Source: Dillenia suffruticosa (taxonomy: Eukaryota > Streptophyta > Magnoliopsida > Dilleniales > Dilleniaceae). From it: a DNA stretch of 64,000 bases. Each line of letters begins with the position of its first letter. Within the stretch, counting starts at the first letter, position 1. The position numbers and the translations under genes are program-made. The notes below the pieces were generated by a model. That model did no database searches. It saw only the letters and a list, made by a program, of their open reading frames with translations, and had not been told where the DNA came from. Location of the stretch: the NCBI GenBank assembly GCA_033439265.1, contig JAVTVX010000020.1, positions 14,650,001-14,714,000 of the forward strand. Reading direction: 5' to 3'. Of this stretch, positions 58,519 to 64,000 are shown one piece after another.

Positions 58519-60405
58519 GGTCTGGGTTTTCAAAGAGAGACTATTATAAGTATTCATGCTCATTCATTCATATAATTTTGTACATGAAATCTAATAAATT
58601 TATCATAAACGAACATAAGGTGTAAACTCGAAAGATCACTAAGTTCCCAATCATCATCCATCATCCAAATGTTTGATTATCATAAATTTGATTTCAAAGT
58701 AACAAAATTCTTTTAGTCTTAGGTGAGAATTACTTAAATTCTTCCAACCTAAAAACTCCCACTAAAAATCATGTGAATTTAGAACATATCTCTTCACATG
58801 CTTGCATAAATATACAAAGTATGCATATTGTTGATATAATATATATAAAAAAAATTACATCATATGTTCATGGCATTGTTCTCATTACAGTAGGTAACTA
58901 TGTACAAAGAAGAAAAAGAGAATATATATATATATATAATCAAATTTCTCTTTTCTTATCTTCCATATACATGCGAGTGACTATATTGACCATCCCAACT
59001 GAAAGTCTATCTTTCGGAGTGAATCTTCTAACAGCTTGGGGTGTAGAGCCGTTGATCTTTAGAGGTAATGCCCTTTTCATTTTAATCTCTATCTCCTTAG
59101 CTCTCCACATCTTAAGCAATTTTAGTCTGAAATCTTTAAGGTAGAGACACTTATTATCCTCTAATATTTTGTCAGCCATTCCAACCAAATGATCAGAGAG
59201 GGAGTTTCTTATTATTTTAATTTCGGCTTCGTCACCTCCAAACCAGTGACCCAAACGCCGAAGTTCATAACGTTTTCGACTCATAACCCACAAATATTGC
59301 GGTAAAGTATGCGTTGCCTTCATCTTATAATGCAACATCATATATAGCTTTGCCAAACGTTCTGGGGTCCTCTCATCTCTGCATCTCCCCTGGAGAGGTG
59401 CTAGGGTACGTCTGATTCTCACCATATCCCTAAAATGGGGTAAATATTAGATTGGACACGAAGCCAACCAAATAAAAAATTTTTTTAAAACACCATCCAC
59501 AATTTATACTTAAATTAATGAGTACAAATCAAATATGTGTTATAAAATTTTAATTTGGGTAGGCATAATCTGGAATATATATATATATATATATATATTA
59601 TTTTTTATTTTTTTTTAAAACATGTGAGAAATTTTCAGAATTTTGTCTCACTTGTTAATTGATTTTTCTGTAATTTTCAAATAAAATTTATAACTTAATG
59701 AATATTTTCAGTCATAAAAAAAATAATTTAAAAATACAGAAAAAACAATCAAAAAATAATAAAAATAAATAAAAAAACGGGGCCTGAGAGGGTGCTTCAC
59801 GCGCCCTCACGAGCCGCTTGGGTGTGGCGGCGCGTGAAGCCCACGCGCCGCCTTCCCGGCGGAATCCGGCCACCGGATTTTGCATACCCCCCCATTTTTG
59901 GGGTCTCTGAATCTAATGGTGCTTTCAGTTTTCTGATCTGAGGTCTGGATCATGACGTTTGGGCTTCATAACCCACGGCCCGAGAGTGGGATTTGTGCTG
60001 ATGTCATCGCTGACGTCACTTCGTCTTCTTCATGCAGAAAAAAAATTTTTCTGCATTTTAACCCTAATTTCCCTAAACCATATCTCATTCATTTCTGAAC
60101 CGTTTCGCATGTTCTTTATATGGTTGGAAAGGATTTTTGATGGGGAATTTAACCATACAAATATTAAATCATGAAACCTATCATACAAATAGATATGAGC
60201 ATTTTTATTTTCGACTAGGGTTTCATTTTTCTCCAAAAATACATAACGGCTATGCATGAAACTTTGCAGATCAATTCCTAACATCATGAGTACTCTACCT
60301 TTCAAATTTCAAAGCATTTCGTGGTCTATAATGAAAGTTACCATTTTCAATTTTTTAAGAAAAATGAAAACTCGAAAATACATCAAAAATAGAAAACACC
60401 CTAAA
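58519..60405. other. Leader region of Copia 3
   Basis: 1.9 kb between the PBS and gag, long for a copia element. It holds the 161-codon ORF (58940-59425), (AT)n runs at about 58923-58939 and 59576-59598, and a GC-rich block at 59775-59885 containing CGCGCC and GGCGGCGCGTG words. Confidence 0.7.
58940..59425 (-). CDS. Hypothetical 161-aa basic protein in the Copia 3 leader
   Basis: An uninterrupted frame between PBS and gag on the same strand as the element. The product is basic and helix-prone (RDERTPERLAKLYMMLHYKM, then YLWVMSRKRYELRRLGHWFG, ending MYMEDKKREI). There is no zinc finger, signal peptide or membrane segment. I do not recognise a family. Accessory leader ORFs are known in Ogre/Tat Gypsy elements but are unusual in copia. 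It could be captured host sequence or a chance frame; the young age of the element makes its openness less telling. Confidence 0.4.
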   Translation of the reverse strand: MVRIRRTLAPLQGRCRDERTPERLAKLYMMLHYKMKATHTLPQYLWVMSRKRYELRRLGHWFGGDEAEIKIIRNSLSDHLVGMADKILEDNKCLYLKDFRLKLLKMWRAKEIEIKMKRALPLKINGSTPQAVRRFTPKDRLSVGMVNIVTRMYMEDKKREI

Positions 60406-60421
60406 TCATGCTCTGATACCA
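60406..60421 (-). other. Primer binding site (tRNA-iMet) of Copia 3
   Basis: On the minus strand TGGTATCAGAGCATGA begins one base after the LTR end. The first twelve bases match exactly. Confidence 0.93.
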
Positions 60422-60422
60422 A

Positions 60423-60805
60423 TGAAAGCATTCTCTTATGCATTTACAGTGAAATAAATGTTGAATGTCCCAAGATCTAGGGTCGGATCACTAACCTTTT
60501 CGATGTACGGGTCCGAAGAATGTCACCAATGGATCAATCTCCTTTCTCTTCCACAATCCAAGAGTCTTTTTGATAGAATGGTATATGATGTATGTAGATC
60601 TTCTTCCTTATTCTTTTTCTTCTCTCTCCCAACCCTCTAGTGCACCATTGATGGAATGGGGATGGTTATTGTGGGGAGTTGGAGTTGGTTTTTTCCATAA
60701 AAAACCACTCCCTCCCTTCCCTCCTTTGGCAAATTCAAAATAAGGAAAATGGGTTTGGGTCAAATCCACATGGGCGACCCGACCCGGTTTTTCCCATAAC
60801 TTACA
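60423..60805 (-). repeat. 5' LTR of Copia 3
   Basis: 383 bp, with the same length and ends as the 3' LTR and four substitutions. It is followed by the target duplication GTAAA. Confidence 0.95.
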
Positions 60806-60890
60806 GTAAATAATGAGACAAATGAATGATTTGTGAGAAGCCTCCATTGAAAAAGAACAGCAGATCTTATGGTAATACTGTGAGAATCAA

Positions 60891-61400
60891 CACTACAAAA
60901 AAATATGATTTTAGTCACGGATTTTCGCGACGAAAAAAATTTATCGCCATTTTGTGACGAATTTAGCGACAAAAATTTTTTCGTCGCTAATTTGTCACAA
61001 AATTTGCGATGAAAATGAAATCGTGACTAAATTAGCGACGGACACATCACTCGTAGCTAAATTCGTCGCTAATCAGTGACAAAAAAATTTTTGTAACTAA
61101 ATTTGTCGCTAATTGGCGATAAAAAATTTTTCGTTGCAAATTTCGTCGTTAATTAGCGACGAATAATATTTCATGGCTAAATTTTGTCACGGATTTAAAA
61201 TCCGTCACAAAATATAATTTTTTTAAATAAAATTTTATTTTTTCTATTTTTCTTTTTATTTTATTAATATGTTATATTTAAGTTAAATATTAATTTAGCG
61301 ACGAAAATCCCAATCCGTCGCTAAATTTTTTATATATAATTAAATAAAATATAATATTAATATAATATTTATATTAAAAAATTAATTTAGCAACGACGAA
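60891..61400. repeat. CACTA subterminal repeats, left arm
   Basis: Copies of TTAGCGACGAAA, CGTCGCTAATTTGTC and GTGACGAATTTAGCGAC in both orientations over about 500 bases. Confidence 0.8.
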
Positions 61401-61699
61401 ATTTATCCGGTGGTAATTCACAAATCATATTATTATTATGTTATAATATTTTAATTTATATTTTATTTTATTATATTATATTTCATTTTTTTAAAAGAAT
61501 AATATTATTTAATTCTAAAAAAAACCATATATTTTATTTTATTTAAATTATATATTTATTTTAATTAATTTATTATTCTTTTTCTTTTTTGTTTGATTTA
61601 ATATTTTTTATTATTGTATTGATAACTTTTATTTTATTTATATTATTTTATTCAATAATACAAAATTTTTAATTAAATATTAATCCGGATATGTTGGGC

Positions 61700-62190
61700 A
61701 TCGGGCGTCGGGTGTAGGCAGGGGCGCGCGCCGGGCGCAACCAGGGGCGCGCGCCTGCGCAGGAGGGCGCGCATGCACACACGAGCGCCAGGCGTAGGCA
61801 GGCGCGCGCACATGCCTCGGTACCCGCGCATGCCCGCACGGGAGCCTGTCGCAGGCAGGGGGCGCGCCTGCGCGCGCCCACGCCCCTGGGCCCCCACGCA
61901 TGCCCGCAAGGGCGCCCGCGCCCTGCGCCCGCCCGCGCCCTGCGCCTGCCCACGCATGCCAGGCGCAGGTAGTCGCGCGCATGCCTAGGCGCCCGCGCAT
62001 GCCCGCACGGGCGCCTAGCCCAGGCAGGGGCGCGCGCCTGCCTGGGCACCCGCCCATGCATGCATGGGCACCAGGCACAGGCAGGCACGAGCCTTCCTAG
62101 GCGCCCGCGCATGCCCGCTCGAGCGCCCGCTCCTTGCGCGCGATGCCTGCACGGGCGCCAGCATATGCCCGCACGGGCGTCCAACCTTCA
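61700..62190. repeat. GC-rich island with degenerate minisatellite
   Basis: About 490 bases of extremely GC- and CpG-rich DNA in an otherwise AT-rich element. A word like CCGCGCATGCCCGCACGGGC recurs near 61824, 61892, 61991, 62049, 62106 and, in part, 62140 and 62162, at irregular spacing of about 25-100 bases. Shorter GGCGCGCGCCTGC-type words fill the gaps. All frames are open on both strands because AT-rich stops cannot occur, so the ORFs there are not evidence of a protein. Confidence 0.85.
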
Positions 62191-63180
62191 TTGTTTTTAA
62201 TACTCCCTTCATTGATTTTAATGCTAAAAAAATGCTTTTGAAGGGATTCGAATTTGAACGGAAGACATATTACCACTGCACCACCACTTTTTTTTTTTTT
62301 ACTTTCTTTCCCCTCATTTGTTTTCTATTCTAACTTTTTTTTTCCTTCCTCCTACTCTCATCTTTATTTTTGGTTTTTTTTCTTTCTATTCTCATTATTA
62401 AAATTTCTTATATATAATAATTATATTGAAATTTTTTATATATTCAAACGAATAAAAATATTTTGTGATTAAATATATAGATTTTTAAAATTATTAATAT
62501 ATTATAATTTATTGATAATTATAATTTTATATTATTGAGATCCCATAATCTATTTTTAACTGTGGAGTAAAAAAATAAAATAAAAATGAAAAAAATAATA
62601 AAATAATAAAATAATAAAATAAAAGAAAAACAGAAGAAAACAAAATATAATATTAATATATTTTTTAATTAATTTATTATTTTATTTTAAATTAGTATTT
62701 TATTATTTTTTATTTTATTAAAAATTATCATATTTATTATTTTTAATTAATATTATTTTAGGTTGGTGGTTTAAATAAAAAACTTATTTTATTTATTATT
62801 TTAAATTGTTATTATATATTATTTTATTATTATTAGAAAAATGTGAAGGAAAGATAATAAGTAAAAAAAAAAAATTATATCACATAATTTATTTGGCTTG
62901 GTGGTTTACAGGTTTATGCTTATGCGTGCAAGTGCAGTTGTGTAGGTGTGCAAAAGTTTGAACCAAGGTGGAGGCAGGAGGCAAAGGCAAAGCGGCATTT
63001 TCCAGTAATTAAGTGAGGAGAGTTGGAGCGGGGGTGCTGGATCGAGCGGGCGGGGGTGCTGGCTCGGGCGGGTGGGTGGGGCCACAGGCACGTGGCTCCA
63101 GGCTAGTGCTTGCTCATGGGTAGAGCCATGTGCTGGCTCTGATGGGCAAGGGCCTGTCCAGGCATTTTGACAAATTTAGA
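62191..63180. other. CACTA interior, AT-rich, no gene
   Basis: Poly-T/pyrimidine tracts (62286-62385), ATAATAAAAT low complexity (62570-62880), and a G-rich patch at 63020-63120. No domain is recognised. Confidence 0.6.
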
Positions 63181-63184
63181 ATCA

Positions 63185-63569
63185 GCGACGGATTCCAAAT
63201 CCGTCGCTAATTCAACGACGGACTTTTTTATTCGGGGATTATTTTTCCTAAATTAGCGACATATTTTAGCGACAAAAATTATCTATTGCTAAATTTAGCG
63301 ACGAATTTTAGATTTTCGTAGCTAAATTTAACAACGGATTTTTTTATATTGCTAATTTAGTGACGAATAATTTTTCGTCGCTAAATTTTGTGACGAATTT
63401 TAGCGACGAAAAATTATTTGTCGCTAAATTTAGAGACGGATTTCAGATTTTTGTCGCTAAATTTAGCGACGGATTTCTAATTTTCGTCGCTAAAATTTTG
63501 CGATGCGTTATTAGCGAAGAAAAATTTTTCGTCGCTAAATTTGTGGCTAAAAGGCTATTTTTTGTTGTG
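63185..63569. repeat. CACTA subterminal repeats, right arm
   Basis: At least ten copies of CGTCGCTAAATTTAGCGACG-type palindromic words ending at TTTTTTGTTGTG. Confidence 0.85.
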
Positions 63570-63572
63570 CAA

Positions 63573-64000
63573 TCCTGTTTTGAATATTCCTCCTCCTTGC
63601 ATTGCTACTTTATTTGGGTTTGGCTCCTTTTGTAATGGGAGGGATAAAATGAAGAAGAAAGGAGTATGTTTTCATTGTATAAATTATACAAGTTTCAAGG
63701 AATCCCTCTTGGGCTTACGATGATTGTAGATAGATTTTTCCATCATACAAATCCATATGTTAGAAGTTCAATGTTGAACTAAACACCTTTAGAAAAATTC
63801 AGTATGAACTTACAGAATTTAGAACTAAACACAATGTTGAAATGTTAGAAGTTCAGTCCATACGTGGTTTTTTTTTTTTTTGGCTCTAGAACATGTAGGA
63901 ATAAGATTTGAACACTAAACTTTAATACCTTTTATCTCATAGACGAGAAAACAGGTAATCCTTTCATGGCAGTCCCCATACTTTATTATTAGTTTTCTTT
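63573..64000. other. Flank after the CACTA element, no gene recognised
   Basis: Should continue the sequence interrupted at 60890 (and before that at 53025). It is AT-rich with a T14 run near 63868; no exon is seen. Confidence 0.4.

Larger units (their letters stand above)
53026..60805 (-). mobile_element. Ty1/copia retrotransposon 3, young and nearly intact
   Basis: Two 383-bp LTRs (53026-53408 and 60423-60805) differ at only four positions. The 5-bp target duplication GTAAA is perfect (53021-53025 and 60806-60810). PBS and polypurine tract are intact. Gag, protease and integrase form one 734-codon frame from the likely start; the rest of pol is broken at only four places. Notable features are a 1.9-kb leader containing a 161-codon ORF and a 1-kb 3' untranslated segment. 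Confidence 0.95.
60891..63569. mobile_element. Non-autonomous CACTA (En/Spm) element, 2.68 kb
   Basis: Begins CACTACAAAAAAATATG and ends with the inverse of CACAACAAAAAATAGCC. The 3-bp target duplication CAA is perfect (60888-60890 and 63570-63572). Both ends carry 300-400 bases of dense palindromic AAATTTAGCGACGG / CCGTCGCTAAATTT repeats. No transposase is encoded; the interior consists of AT-rich DNA and a GC-rich island. It would depend on an autonomous relative such as the one whose remains lie at 36.4-42 kb, though kinship to that one is not shown. Confidence 0.9.

Noticed and set aside
61669-62184. Overlapping ORFs of up to 171 codons rich in Arg, Ala, Gly and Cys on both strands
   Set aside because: They result from GC-rich repeats that cannot form AT-rich stop codons; open in most frames, with no domain, inside a non-coding part of a CACTA element.

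Overview
The window is AT-rich nuclear DNA from a flowering plant, most likely a eudicot. It holds chromovirus-type Gypsy and Ty1/copia retrotransposons primed by initiator-methionine tRNA, CACTA (En/Spm) DNA transposons, and decayed fragments of plant host genes with introns. I see no prokaryotic genes, rRNA, tRNA or CRISPR array. About 85 percent of the window can be assigned to transposable elements. No coding region looks like an intact host gene.

Left part (1-25.1 kb): a broken plus-strand gene for a large-subunit replication protein A (RPA1/RPA70-like). It is split by a CACTA element lying in an intron (1469-13364), which itself carries a Tekay/Del-like Gypsy element (2683-11987). Its 3' part is split again by a SIRE-like Copia element (14341-24997, target duplication CAAAT) carrying an extra env-like ORF and LTRs dense in a GTCGACATGT-like motif. 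A fragment of a SUD1/Doa10-type E3 ligase gene follows (25.8-26.2 kb).

Middle part (27-42 kb): a second Gypsy element of the same family on the minus strand (27210-34409, target duplication CTTTA), internally deleted so that protease is joined in frame to RNase H. Next come a primer-binding-site remnant, a short Mutator-like element (35434-36380), and the minus-strand coding remains of an autonomous CACTA transposon (tnp2, DUF4218, DUF4216, then a second Ptta/En-Spm-type protein).

Right part (42-64 kb): about 2.9 kb that I cannot assign. Then a minus-strand host locus matching FIP37 (the WTAP-like subunit of the mRNA m6A methyltransferase complex), with three recognisable exons at 52.07-52.58 kb. 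An old Copia (44831-51910, target duplication GAAAC) sits just 3' of its third exon. A young, nearly intact Copia (53026-60805, target duplication GTAAA; its two 383-bp LTRs differ at 4 positions) and a 2.7-kb non-autonomous CACTA (60891-63569, target duplication CAA) with a very GC-rich core lie upstream.

The genes here do not form a pathway. The logic is nested insertion and decay: six elements have defined ends, five of them with matched or near-matched target duplications, so the order of events can be reconstructed. The least explained items are the GTCGAC motif arrays in the SIRE-like LTRs, the 161-codon ORF in the leader of the young Copia, and the GC-rich island inside the small CACTA element. 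All family assignments come from reading motifs by eye; no database search was run.
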